This document shows, piece by piece, positions 1 through 8,272 of a DNA stretch of 64,000 bases. The position numbers were made by a program, and so were the translations under genes. This stretch comes from Hyphomicrobiales bacterium (GTDB lineage: Bacteria > Pseudomonadota > Alphaproteobacteria > Rhizobiales > Rhizobiaceae), in contig UBMP01000015.1 of assembly GCA_900466575.1 (NCBI GenBank), positions 62,001 through 126,000 on the forward strand, written 5' to 3'. The notes under the pieces were generated by a model. It made no database searches. It saw only the letters and a list, made by a program, of their open reading frames with translations, and was not told where the DNA came from. How positions within the stretch are numbered: the first letter of the stretch is position 1; each line of letters opens with the position of its first letter.

Positions 1-401
1 GCATGCCCGCCCGCCGGACTGCCCTCGAAAAAGGATGGACGGGGCGCGCGAGCCTGCCGGGCGGGGACTTCAAACCGGGAGAGTTCGGCATGCAGGTTGC
101 GCGCCTGAAGCGCGACTATCCCTTTCTCTCTAACGAGTTGGCGACGCGCCTGATCCGCCAATACGGCACGCGCGCCTGGCTGCTTTTGTCTGGCGCGCGC
201 GAAAGCAGCGATCTCGGTGAGGTTTTCGGCGCAGATCTGACACAAACCGAAGTCGACTTCCAGTGCCGACACGAATGGGCACAGACCGCCGATGATATCG
301 TCTTCCGCCGCAGCAAGCTCGGCCTTCGCATGAGCAAGGCCGAAATCGGTCGCCTCGAAAACTATCTTCGGGGTGCCGCAGGAGAACTGAAGAGTGCGTG
401 A
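1..401 (+). CDS. glpD: GlpD-type FAD-dependent glycerol-3-phosphate dehydrogenase, C-terminal part (5' truncated by window)
   Basis: The gene runs in from the left edge and ends at a TGA at 399-401. The visible 132 or so residues match the C-terminal domain of the GlpD family: a PGGDF segment, then YPFLSNELATRLIRQYGTRA, then the conserved HEWAQTADDIVFRRSKLGL stretch. An ATG at position 3 lies inside the domain and is not the start. The family oxidises sn-glycerol-3-phosphate at the inner membrane and passes electrons to quinone. EryB-like members instead oxidise phosphorylated tetritols. Because two FGGY kinases follow, a role on a polyol phosphate is possible, but the active-site half lies outside the window. 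Confidence 0.85.
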   Translation, partial: MPARRTALEKGWTGRASLPGGDFKPGEFGMQVARLKRDYPFLSNELATRLIRQYGTRAWLLLSGARESSDLGEVFGADLTQTEVDFQCRHEWAQTADDIVFRRSKLGLRMSKAEIGRLENYLRGAAGELKSA

Positions 402-484
402 CATGAATTGACGGTCGGCTGTCGAGAGGAAGAGGAGCCTTGAGGCAGCAGCAAGACCGGTAGGGAGCAATTGGGAGGAGAATG

Positions 485-1930
485 ATGTATCTGGGAATCG
501 ATCTCGGCACGTCCGGTGTCAAGTCCGTGTTGATTGACGACAGCCAGCGGCTGATCGGAGAAGCATCGTCGCGGCCGCTGGACGTTGAGCGCGCCAAGCC
601 CGGATGGTCCGAGCAGAATCCCGCACTCTGGTGGGAGGCCGTTTGCGAAACACTGGATCGTTTGCACAGGGACTATCCGAGCGAGCTTTCGGCGGTCGAG
701 GGGATCGGGCTTTCCGGCCAGATGTACGGCGCGACCGTCCTCGACAGTAACGATCGCCCCATCCGGTCGGCTATTCTCTGGAATGACACGAGAAGTTCAG
801 CAGAGTGCGCCGACCTCGAGAGCAGGGTGCCCAACCTGCGCGATATTGTCGGGCGGAAGCCTACGCCGGGGGTCACGGCCACCAAGCTCATCTGGCTCAG
901 GAAGAACGAGCCCGAGACCTTTTCGAAGGTGCGCAAGGTGCTTCTCCCGAAGGACTATGTGCGGATGCTGCTTTCCGGCGAGAAGGTTTCTGATCTCGCC
1001 GATGCCAGCGGCACGATGTGGGTTGATCTGGCGGGACGGCGCTGGTCCGAGCCGATGCTCTCTGCCACGGAACTCAGCGAGGACCACATGCCCGCGCTCT
1101 GTGAGGGCACGAGCGTTTCAGGGCGGCTGCGCCCGGAACTGGCGCAGCGCTGGGGCATGGGCCGCCGACCGGTCATTGCCGGCGGTGGTGGCGACAATGC
1201 CTGCGGCGCCTGTGGAACCGGCGTCATCGAAGATGGAGACGGAACGGTCTCGCTCGGCACCTCCGGCGTGTTGTTCGTGGCCAACAATACGCCGCGCCCG
1301 GCCGGTGAGATGGCCATCGAGACCCTTTGCCACGCCGTTCCCGACCGCTGGCACCAGATGTCGGTGGTTCTTTCGGCGACATCCTGCCTGACCTGGCTGT
1401 CGAGACGGCTGAAGCGGAGCCCAGAAGAACTGATCCGCGGCCTGGGAGAGAGCCCGCGGCCAGCAACCGATCTGGTCTTTGCGCCCTTCCTCGACGGCTC
1501 GTGGTCGCCGCGCAATGACGCGAATATCCGGGGCGGTTTTCACCGCCTCGCACACCAGCACGATGATGAGGCGATGACGCAGGCCGTGCTGCAGGGTGTG
1601 GCTTTTGCCATCGCCGAATGCGCCGACGCCTTCCGCAGCAGCGGGACCGAGTTGCGCCACCTGATGGCGATCGGGGGCGGGTCGCGGTCGAAGCTTTGGC
1701 TCTCCATCCTTGCCACCGCGCTCGATGTCGAATTGCAAGTTCCCGATGCCAGCGCGCTTGGCGCGGCTTTTGGTGCCGCGCGGCTGGCCATGCTGGCCGC
1801 AAGCGGAGCGGCACCCGCCGATGTGCTTCGCAAGCCCGTCATTCTGGATGTCGTGCGGCCCGCCGAGGCCTTTGCCGGCAGCTATGCCGAGAGTTTTCAG
1901 TCCTGGAAGGCGTTTGCCCAGGCCTGCTGA
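485..1930 (+). CDS. FGGY-family carbohydrate kinase, xylulokinase-like
   Basis: About 481 residues, the normal length for xylulokinase. It begins MYLGIDLGTSGVKSVLIDD, the phosphate-1 motif of the actin/hexokinase fold. LSGQMYGATVLD, FLDGSWSPRND and AIGGGSRSKLW follow in the family order. It should phosphorylate a ketose or polyol with ATP in the cytoplasm. ATG codons occur at 482 and 485; the second has better spacing (6 nt) from the GGAGG at 474-478 and gives the usual N-terminus. It is the first gene after the GlpD-type dehydrogenase and precedes the ABC transporter of the same operon. Xylulose is the default guess, but the presence of a second FGGY kinase downstream leaves the substrate open. 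Confidence 0.85.
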   Translation: MYLGIDLGTSGVKSVLIDDSQRLIGEASSRPLDVERAKPGWSEQNPALWWEAVCETLDRLHRDYPSELSAVEGIGLSGQMYGATVLDSNDRPIRSAILWNDTRSSAECADLESRVPNLRDIVGRKPTPGVTATKLIWLRKNEPETFSKVRKVLLPKDYVRMLLSGEKVSDLADASGTMWVDLAGRRWSEPMLSATELSEDHMPALCEGTSVSGRLRPELAQRWGMGRRPVIAGGGGDNACGACGTGVIEDGDGTVSLGTSGVLFVANNTPRPAGEMAIETLCHAVPDRWHQMSVVLSATSCLTWLSRRLKRSPEELIRGLGESPRPATDLVFAPFLDGSWSPRNDANIRGGFHRLAHQHDDEAMTQAVLQGVAFAIAECADAFRSSGTELRHLMAIGGGSRSKLWLSILATALDVELQVPDASALGAAFGAARLAMLAASGAAPADVLRKPVILDVVRPAEAFAGSYAESFQSWKAFAQAC

Positions 1931-1937
1931 TGACATT

Positions 1938-1960
1938 CGCCGGCCGCCACCCGGCCGGCG
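1938..1960 (+). other. intergenic hairpin between kinase and binding-protein gene
   Basis: A perfect 8-bp inverted repeat (CGCCGGCC and GGCCGGCG) has a 7-nt loop and starts just after the kinase stop codon. No T-run follows, so it is more likely an mRNA-stability or partial attenuation structure than a full terminator. Confidence 0.45.
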
Positions 1961-2007
1961 CGTCGCAACCGCCCCGTCGGGGAAGGTCAACTGAGGAGGA
2001 GAAGAAA

Positions 2008-3021
2008 GTGACAGAAGAAGCATCAGTCAATAGCGGCATGGGTCGCCGCGCATTCATGGCAGGAACCATGGCTCTGGCCGGCGCAGCCGCTCTTTGGCCG
2101 AAGGACATGCGGGCCGCGGCCGCGAACCGCAATTTTGCAGCCGCACTCGGCTGGACCACATATGATTCCGGTCGTCATCTTCAGGACGGGTTCAAGGCGG
2201 CTGTCGGGGAGCTGGGAGGCAACCTGAACATGACCGACGCCGGGTTCGACGCGCGCGTCCAGTCCGACCAGATCGACTCGCTCGTGGCCTCGAAGCCCGA
2301 TGCGCTCTTCATCACGCCGGCCGACGCGGTGGCCATTGCACCGGCCGTCCTGCGTGCAATCAAGGCCGGCATTCCGGTATTCTGCGCGGACAGCGCGGTG
2401 CCGGGCGCAACGGTCACCACCACCTCCATGTCCAACAATTTCGGCATGGGCCAGTATTCCTGCGAATTCATCTGCCAGCAGCTGAAGGGCAAGGGCAAGA
2501 TCGCCCGCGTCATGCTGCCGCAGAACGAGAGCTGGGACCAGCGCACGCTCGGCATGGAATGGACGCTGCGCCGCTATCCCGATGTGAAGGTTGTTGCCGA
2601 ATGGGCCTTTGCGCTCGCTGGTAACGTCACCCCGCGCCAGGCCGTCGACAACATTCTGACCTCCAATCCGGATGTCGACGCGATCTGGTGCGCTTGGGAT
2701 GGAGCTGCTGTCGAAGGAACGCTCGCGGCGCGTGCTGCCAACCGCAGCAACCTCATCCTCACAGGGATCGACGGCGGTTCGCAGGCCTTCAACTACATCG
2801 CCGGCGATACGCCGCTGAAGCTTTCCATGGCGCAGAGCTTCTACGAAATGGCCTATTCGAGCGTCTTTTACGCCCATGAGCAGCTGGCCGGCCGCAAGGC
2901 GCCGCGGCTCGTTATCACGCCGACTTACGCCGTGGTCAAGGACATGCTCCAGAAGGGCATTCCCGACGATTACGACGTCCCCGGTCACGCTGCCCAGCTG
3001 GGCTGGACGCGCGCGCTCTGA
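2008..3021 (+). CDS. sugar ABC transporter substrate-binding protein (RbsB/periplasmic-binding type I)
   Basis: 337 residues from a GTG start with a strong GAGGAGGA site just upstream; the frame stays open further 5' only because it overlaps the kinase gene. The N-terminus (GRRAFMAGTMALAGAAALWP) is a twin-arginine-like export signal, so the protein should be periplasmic. The mature part has the layout of ribose-type binding proteins: DALFITPADAVAIAPAV, IPVFCADSAVP, and an IWCAWDGAAVEGTLAA segment in the second lobe. It would deliver sugar or polyol to the permease pair encoded at 4615-6635. The ligand cannot be read from sequence. Confidence 0.88.
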   Translation: MTEEASVNSGMGRRAFMAGTMALAGAAALWPKDMRAAAANRNFAAALGWTTYDSGRHLQDGFKAAVGELGGNLNMTDAGFDARVQSDQIDSLVASKPDALFITPADAVAIAPAVLRAIKAGIPVFCADSAVPGATVTTTSMSNNFGMGQYSCEFICQQLKGKGKIARVMLPQNESWDQRTLGMEWTLRRYPDVKVVAEWAFALAGNVTPRQAVDNILTSNPDVDAIWCAWDGAAVEGTLAARAANRSNLILTGIDGGSQAFNYIAGDTPLKLSMAQSFYEMAYSSVFYAHEQLAGRKAPRLVITPTYAVVKDMLQKGIPDDYDVPGHAAQLGWTRAL

Positions 3022-3032
3022 CGCCTTCTGCC

Positions 3033-3055
3033 GGCCACGAAGCCGTTTCGTGGCC
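3033..3055 (+). other. intergenic hairpin after binding-protein gene
   Basis: GGCCACGAA and TTCGTGGCC form a 9-bp stem with a 5-nt loop between the binding-protein and ATPase genes. There is no U-tract. Such structures commonly stabilise the binding-protein part of ABC operon mRNA, and I infer that role here. Confidence 0.45.
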
Positions 3056-3097
3056 GCGCAATCTCCAGTGAGGAACGACGCCTGTGAGGAATAAGGC

Positions 3098-4618
3098 ATG
3101 ACTGAACCCATCTTGACCGCCAGCGGCGTCAGCAAACGCTTCGGCCCCGTGCTGGCCCTGAACGATGTCGCCTTTCACGTCGAGCGCGGAGAAGTCCACG
3201 CGCTGCTCGGCATCAACGGCGCAGGCAAATCGACCTTCATCAAGATCCTGTCGGGCCTGATCCAGAAAGATACCGGCTCGATCCGGATTGCCGGGCAAGA
3301 GGTTGATTTCAAAGCCCCGGAAGATGCCATCCATGCCGGCATCGCGACCGTGCAGCAGCATCCTGAGCTGGTGTCGGACATGAGCGGTCTCGACAACATA
3401 TTCCTGGGCCGCGAGTGTGCCGGTCGCGGACTTTTCGGGCGTGTCGACCGGCGGGCCATGGAACAGCGCGCCGACGCCCTGCTTGCCCGTTTCTCCGTGC
3501 CGCTCGACCTTTCGCGCGAAGTCGGCGACATGTCGGCCGTCGAGCGCGAGGCGGTGGCTATTCTGCAGGCGCTGGCCGCAGACGATATCAAGGTCCTGAT
3601 TCTGGACGAGCCGACCTCGACTCTGACCGAAATCGAGCGCGAAGACCTTTTTGCACTGATGAACCAGCTGCGGTCGCAGGGAATTTCGATCATCTACATC
3701 ACGCACCAGCTCGAGGAAGTCTTTGCGATAGCTGACAGCTTTTCGGTGTTCCGTGGTGGCACCTGCATTGCGCGGATGAGCGTTGCCGAAGCGCGAAGCG
3801 AGAATATCTCGCTCGCCGCGTTGATGCTGGGCGAAGCCATTGGCGACATCTTCCCGCCCAAGGGCGCTGCCGAAAAACTTGGCGAGGTGGTGCTGAAGGT
3901 CGAGAAGCTGACCCGCGACGGGGAGTTTTCCAACATCACCTTCGAGGCGCGCAAGGGCGAAATTCTCGGCATATTCGGCCTTGTCGGCTCGGGTTGCGAC
4001 GAATTGGCCAAGGCCATTTTCGGTGTGACTCCCGCCCAATCCGGCCGCATTGCGGTGAACGGGGCGGCGATCAGCCCGAAGAAACCTCGCCACGCGCTCG
4101 ATGCGGGCATTTTCCTTGTTCCCGGTGATCGCCGCACCGAAGGTCTCGCGCTTGACCGGCCGGCACTGTTCAACGTGCCGCTGGCCAATCTGCGGCGTGC
4201 GGCCAATGGCGGCTGGTCGCTGAAAGGCCGGCAAATTCGAAACGACGCGAAGCTTCTGACGGATCAGGTCGCCCTGTCGCCGCCGAGCCTGACGACGCCG
4301 GCAAGCGGATTTTCCGGCGGCAACCAGCAGAAGATCGTGCTCGCCAAGGGCCTCTATACCGAAGCGGATGTCTACATTTTCGTGGAGCCGACGGTCGGCG
4401 TGGATATCGGCGCCCGCGCCAAGATTTACGCGCTGATGCGCAACCTTTCGGAAAAGGCGGCCGTGATCGTCATTTCAAGCGACTGCGACGAAGTCTTCGG
4501 CGTCGCGGACAGAACGATTGCCATGCACAAGGGCAGGCAGGCGGAAGCACAAGCCGGCGGTCTCTTCGACCGCGATGGCCTCCTGCTTGCCGGCATCATG
4601 GGAGGATCCATGCAATGA
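3098..4618 (+). CDS. sugar ABC transporter ATP-binding protein (RbsA/XylG-like, two NBDs)
   Basis: 506 residues, the usual length for a tandem-NBD carbohydrate importer ATPase. NBD1 (about 1-240) has Walker A LLGINGAGKST and Walker B VLILDEPTSTLT, but its signature region reads MSAVEREAVAI rather than a clean LSGGQ. NBD2 (about 255-506) has the degenerate Walker A GLVGSGCDELAK typical of this family and a good signature FSGGNQQK. Its Walker B reads IFVEPTVGVD, so the usual Asp before Glu is Val. It would power uptake with the two adjacent permeases; the stop overlaps the first permease start in ATGA. The change in NBD2 suggests that site is not a standard hydrolytic site. Confidence 0.92.
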   Translation: MTEPILTASGVSKRFGPVLALNDVAFHVERGEVHALLGINGAGKSTFIKILSGLIQKDTGSIRIAGQEVDFKAPEDAIHAGIATVQQHPELVSDMSGLDNIFLGRECAGRGLFGRVDRRAMEQRADALLARFSVPLDLSREVGDMSAVEREAVAILQALAADDIKVLILDEPTSTLTEIEREDLFALMNQLRSQGISIIYITHQLEEVFAIADSFSVFRGGTCIARMSVAEARSENISLAALMLGEAIGDIFPPKGAAEKLGEVVLKVEKLTRDGEFSNITFEARKGEILGIFGLVGSGCDELAKAIFGVTPAQSGRIAVNGAAISPKKPRHALDAGIFLVPGDRRTEGLALDRPALFNVPLANLRRAANGGWSLKGRQIRNDAKLLTDQVALSPPSLTTPASGFSGGNQQKIVLAKGLYTEADVYIFVEPTVGVDIGARAKIYALMRNLSEKAAVIVISSDCDEVFGVADRTIAMHKGRQAEAQAGGLFDRDGLLLAGIMGGSMQ

Positions 4619-5628
4619 AAAGGCTCCGTTTCCTTTCAAGCGGCTACGGGCGGGGGATGGCATTCATTCTCCTCGTCCTGATCGTGGCTGCCGGCTTTGC
4701 GACGGCCGAGCCCCGCTTCCTCACGCAGGCGAGCCTCAGCGGCATTGCCCGTCACATGGCGGCAAACGGTCTGGCGGCTCTCGGTCTCACCTTCGTGGTC
4801 ATCGTGCGCAAGTTCGATCTGTCTTTGGCAGGTGTCGCGGCCTTTTCAGCCATGTCGATGGGAGCGGTCATTGCGGCCGGGTTCCCGCTCACGGTTGCGA
4901 TTGCGGCCGGTCTGCTGATTGGCCTCATCATCGGCGGCATTTCGGGATTTGCGATCAGCCGGGCAGGGTTCCCGGACATCGTGACGACGATTGCCGTGGG
5001 CTCGGTCTGCTCCGGCCTCGCCTTCCTTTACACGGGCGGCCGCTCCATCTTCCAGAATTTCTTCCAGAGCGGCATCACCAACCTGAACGATGCCCGCTTC
5101 CTCGGTGTCGGCGTATCGCTCTGGTTCCTGGTCGCGGCCTATGCCGTTGCCTGGCTCGTCATGCACAAGACCCGCACCGGCCTTGCCTTCTACGCGACCG
5201 GCGAGAACCCCAATGCAGCGGCCTTCTCCGGCATTTCGACCAGCCGCTATGTAGCGCTTGCCTACATGCTCTGCGCAGCCTTCACCGTTCTCGCCGTGCT
5301 GCTCATCCTGGCTGAATCCGGCAACGCCGAGACCAACAAGGGCGCCAATCTGATGATGCCGGCTTATGCGGGTGTCTTTCTCGGCGCGGCGATCATGGGC
5401 GGGACGTCCGTCATCTCCACCTTCGCCGGCATCCTTCTGATCACCATGCTGCTAGACGGTTTCTCGCTGATGGGCGTGCCCTACTATTACAGCGACGGCG
5501 TCGTCAGCCTGATTCTGCTTCTCGGCGTCGTCGCCTTCTCGGACATCGCGCGGACCTGGATCGGGGGCCTGAAGGTGCTGTTTGGACAATCCGGCACGGC
5601 CGGCCGGGCTTCGGGAGGCCAGGTATGA
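4615..5628 (+). CDS. sugar ABC transporter permease (RbsC family)
   Basis: 337 residues, almost entirely hydrophobic, with the RbsC-type pattern: an N-terminal membrane helix, the GLAALGLTFVVIVRKFDLS segment, and the coupling-loop region TRTGLAFYATGENPNAAAFSGI. It overlaps the ATPase stop and the next permease start by 4 bp each, implying translational coupling. It should form the membrane channel as a heterodimer with the 5625-6635 product. No ligand specificity can be inferred. Confidence 0.9.
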   Translation: MKRLRFLSSGYGRGMAFILLVLIVAAGFATAEPRFLTQASLSGIARHMAANGLAALGLTFVVIVRKFDLSLAGVAAFSAMSMGAVIAAGFPLTVAIAAGLLIGLIIGGISGFAISRAGFPDIVTTIAVGSVCSGLAFLYTGGRSIFQNFFQSGITNLNDARFLGVGVSLWFLVAAYAVAWLVMHKTRTGLAFYATGENPNAAAFSGISTSRYVALAYMLCAAFTVLAVLLILAESGNAETNKGANLMMPAYAGVFLGAAIMGGTSVISTFAGILLITMLLDGFSLMGVPYYYSDGVVSLILLLGVVAFSDIARTWIGGLKVLFGQSGTAGRASGGQV

Positions 5629-6635
5629 CAATGACTTACACCGAAAATTCGCCCTCAAGACCCGCATCTGGTATGGGCGCATCGCGTCTGGCAAAGCTGA
5701 CGATCGATCTGTGGCTTGCCGTCGCGCTCGTCGTGATCACCATGGCAATCAGCAGCGTCAAGCCGCAATTGCTCGATACCTCGAATATCGCCGCGATGCT
5801 CAAGACATTTTCCATCATGTCCATGATGGTTCTGGGCCTTACCTGGGTGATTGCGGCCGGCAAGATCGATGTCAGCTTCATGCAGATCGCTGCCTTGTCG
5901 AACATGATCTGCGCCTCATGCGTCGGCTATGGCTGGGGATGGGCGATCGCCGCCGGCCTTGCGACCGGGCTGTTTGTGGGGCTCGTCAATGGCTGGCTGG
6001 TCGCGGCCATGCGACTTCCGCCCCTCATCGTCACCATTTCCACTGCGGGGATCTGTGCCTCGGCTGCTGCAGCGCTTGGCAAGGGCACCGTCATTCGCAT
6101 CGCTGATCCCGGACCTGTCGGCTCGTTGTTGAACACGATGCTCTGGGGTGCCGTTCCTGTCGTTGTCATCCCGGTCCTTCTGATCGGCGCGCTTGCATGG
6201 TTCATGCAGGAGCGGCTGGCCATCGGCCGGTATATCTATGCGATGGCGCAGAACGAGGCAGCGGTGCGCGGCGTGGGCGTTCCCGTGGGCAAGCTCACCA
6301 TCTTGCTGTTCGGCCTGTCCGGTCTGAGTTCCAGCATCGCGGGGATCATGCTCGCCGCCAGCCTCTCCTCCGGCCAGCCGATGATCGGGGGCCCCTATCT
6401 GATCAATGGTCTGACGGTCGTTCTGCTGGGCGGCATGATGGTCCGGATCGGCAAGCCCAACATACTCGGCACTATGACCGCCACCCTTTTTCTCGGTGTG
6501 CTGTTCAGTGGGGCAGCACTTCTCGGTCTGCCCGATTATCAGCGGCAGATCATTCAGGGCGTTCTGCTGGCGCTGGGTCTGGCTGTCGCGACCATCGCGT
6601 CGCGCCACCATCGCGGCAAGAAGAAGGGGCATTGA
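5625..6635 (+). CDS. sugar ABC transporter permease (RbsC family), second subunit
   Basis: 336 residues, multi-helix RbsC-type permease. Recognisable parts are MMVLGLTWVIAAGKIDVSF near the N-terminus, the coupling segment AIGRYIYAMAQNEAAVRGVGV, and the late GGMMVRIGKPNILGT region. A basic tail (RHHRGKKKGH) marks the cytoplasmic C-terminus. It starts in a 4-bp overlap with the first permease, and the next kinase starts one base after its stop. Two different permeases point to a heterodimeric channel. Confidence 0.9.
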   Translation: MTMTYTENSPSRPASGMGASRLAKLTIDLWLAVALVVITMAISSVKPQLLDTSNIAAMLKTFSIMSMMVLGLTWVIAAGKIDVSFMQIAALSNMICASCVGYGWGWAIAAGLATGLFVGLVNGWLVAAMRLPPLIVTISTAGICASAAAALGKGTVIRIADPGPVGSLLNTMLWGAVPVVVIPVLLIGALAWFMQERLAIGRYIYAMAQNEAAVRGVGVPVGKLTILLFGLSGLSSSIAGIMLAASLSSGQPMIGGPYLINGLTVVLLGGMMVRIGKPNILGTMTATLFLGVLFSGAALLGLPDYQRQIIQGVLLALGLAVATIASRHHRGKKKGH

Positions 6636-6636
6636 G

Positions 6637-8172
6637 ATGACGTCGCCATCCCATGATGTGACGATCGGCCTCGATTGCGGAACCGGCGGGGCGAGAGCGA
6701 TGATCTGCGACCTCGATGGCCGCGTCATCGCCACCGCGACCAGTTCCTACGATACGCTCTACCCGAAACCGGGCTGGGCCACGCAGAAGCCCGCCGACTG
6801 GTGGGAGGCCTCCTGCAAGGCCGTTCGCGACGCCATGCGTGTGGGCGGGGTTTCCGCCGAACAGGTCATTTCCATCTGCGCGGACGGGACCTCCAGCACG
6901 CTTGTCATGCTCGACAATGCGGAGCAGCCGGTCGGCGACGCGATCCTCTGGATGGACAACCGGGCCTCCGCACAGGCCCGCAGGATCGAGGCGAGTGGTC
7001 ATCCGGCCCTGCGCCGCAGCCGCGCCGGCGTCAGCGCAGAGACGGCGATACCGAAGATCCTGTGGCTGAAGGAAACGAAACCGGACACCTTTGCCGCGAC
7101 GCGCTGGTTTGTCGAGCTGGCGGATTTCATTGCGCTGCGGCTCTCGGGACAGCTGACGCTGGGGCTCAACCAGACCGTCAACCGGTGGTTCCACGACCCG
7201 AGGCGTGGCGGCTGGCCGGAAGACTTTTTCGCAAAGATCGGGCTGGACGGCATTACGGAGCGCTTCCCCCGGACCATGCCCGCGCTGGGCACCCTGATCG
7301 GTCCTCTTTCTGCACAGGCAGCCTCGGATATGGGCCTGACAACCCGCACGAAGGTCGTCGCCGGCGGGACGGATGCCTATGTCGCGACCGTGGGGCTGAA
7401 TACATTGTCGCCGGGCCACACGGCCCTGATCACCGGCACCTCGCATCTCGTCTTGCCGACAATTGCCAGCGACACGGAAATTACCGGCCTTTTCGGCCCC
7501 CATCCGGATTGCGTCGCGCCCGGTCGCTACGTCATGGAAGGCGGTCAGGTCTCCTCCGGCTCGGTCTTGCGCTGGTGGCATGAGATTCTGGCCGGTGCCG
7601 GCCAGGACGGGATCGACAAGACCCTTGAGGCAGCCCAGTGCGTGCCGCTGGGCGCGCATGGTCTCGTCGCGCTGGATTTCTGGCAGGGGAACCGGAACCC
7701 CTATACCGACTATGATCTGCAGGGCGCGCTGTGGGGCATGACCCTCAAGCATGGGCGGGCGGATATCACGCGGGCGCTGATGGAGTCCGTGTGCCTCGGA
7801 ACGGCGAATATCCTGCGCTGCATGGCTGAAAAAGGATTGCCGGTGACATCCATGACGGTCGCCGGTGCGGCCCTGCGCTCGCGCTTCTGGTTGCAAATGC
7901 ATGCCGACACGGCAGGTGTGACGTTACAAGTGCCGGAGGTGGGTGAGGCGACGGTCTACGGCGCGGCGATTGCGGCCAGCGTGGGGGCAGGCGCCTATCC
8001 GAGCCTTGATGATGCCGCGCGCACCATGGTGCGCATCCGGGAGGAAATCACCCCGGATGCGGAACGGCACGCACAATATTCCGAACTGCTCGACTTCTAT
8101 CTCGAGACGCATGCGGCGCTGAAACCGCTGATGCACAGGATGGCGCAACGTAACCGATCGGCAGCCGCATGA
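6637..8172 (+). CDS. FGGY-family carbohydrate kinase, second paralogue
   Basis: 511 residues from the ATG one base after the permease stop; the open frame upstream is an overlap with that permease. N-terminal motif VTIGLDCGTGGARAMICDLDG, then GWATQKPADWWEA, WMDNRAS, and the C-terminal VAGAALRSRFWLQMHAD segment identify the FGGY fold. It differs clearly from the kinase at 485-1930, so it is not a recent duplicate. The VVAGGTDAYVATVG and GTSHLV stretches are as expected for FGGY nucleotide-site loops. Likely substrates are a ketose, polyol or deoxy-sugar; two kinases in one operon suggest either two stereoisomeric substrates or two phosphorylations. Confidence 0.85.
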   Translation: MTSPSHDVTIGLDCGTGGARAMICDLDGRVIATATSSYDTLYPKPGWATQKPADWWEASCKAVRDAMRVGGVSAEQVISICADGTSSTLVMLDNAEQPVGDAILWMDNRASAQARRIEASGHPALRRSRAGVSAETAIPKILWLKETKPDTFAATRWFVELADFIALRLSGQLTLGLNQTVNRWFHDPRRGGWPEDFFAKIGLDGITERFPRTMPALGTLIGPLSAQAASDMGLTTRTKVVAGGTDAYVATVGLNTLSPGHTALITGTSHLVLPTIASDTEITGLFGPHPDCVAPGRYVMEGGQVSSGSVLRWWHEILAGAGQDGIDKTLEAAQCVPLGAHGLVALDFWQGNRNPYTDYDLQGALWGMTLKHGRADITRALMESVCLGTANILRCMAEKGLPVTSMTVAGAALRSRFWLQMHADTAGVTLQVPEVGEATVYGAAIAASVGAGAYPSLDDAARTMVRIREEITPDAERHAQYSELLDFYLETHAALKPLMHRMAQRNRSAAA

Positions 8173-8272
8173 CGCTTTAGCCGCCCGGTCAAAACCTCCT
8201 CCCAAGATCCGAACTGCCGGCCGCACTGCTGCGCGGCAACGGACGAACTTTGTCAATCGAAAGGACTGAAAG

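Noticed and set aside
1618-2007. N-terminal extension of the binding-protein gene
   Set aside because: It overlaps the kinase gene, and the GTG at 2008 has a strong GAGGAGGA site and begins a normal Tat signal.
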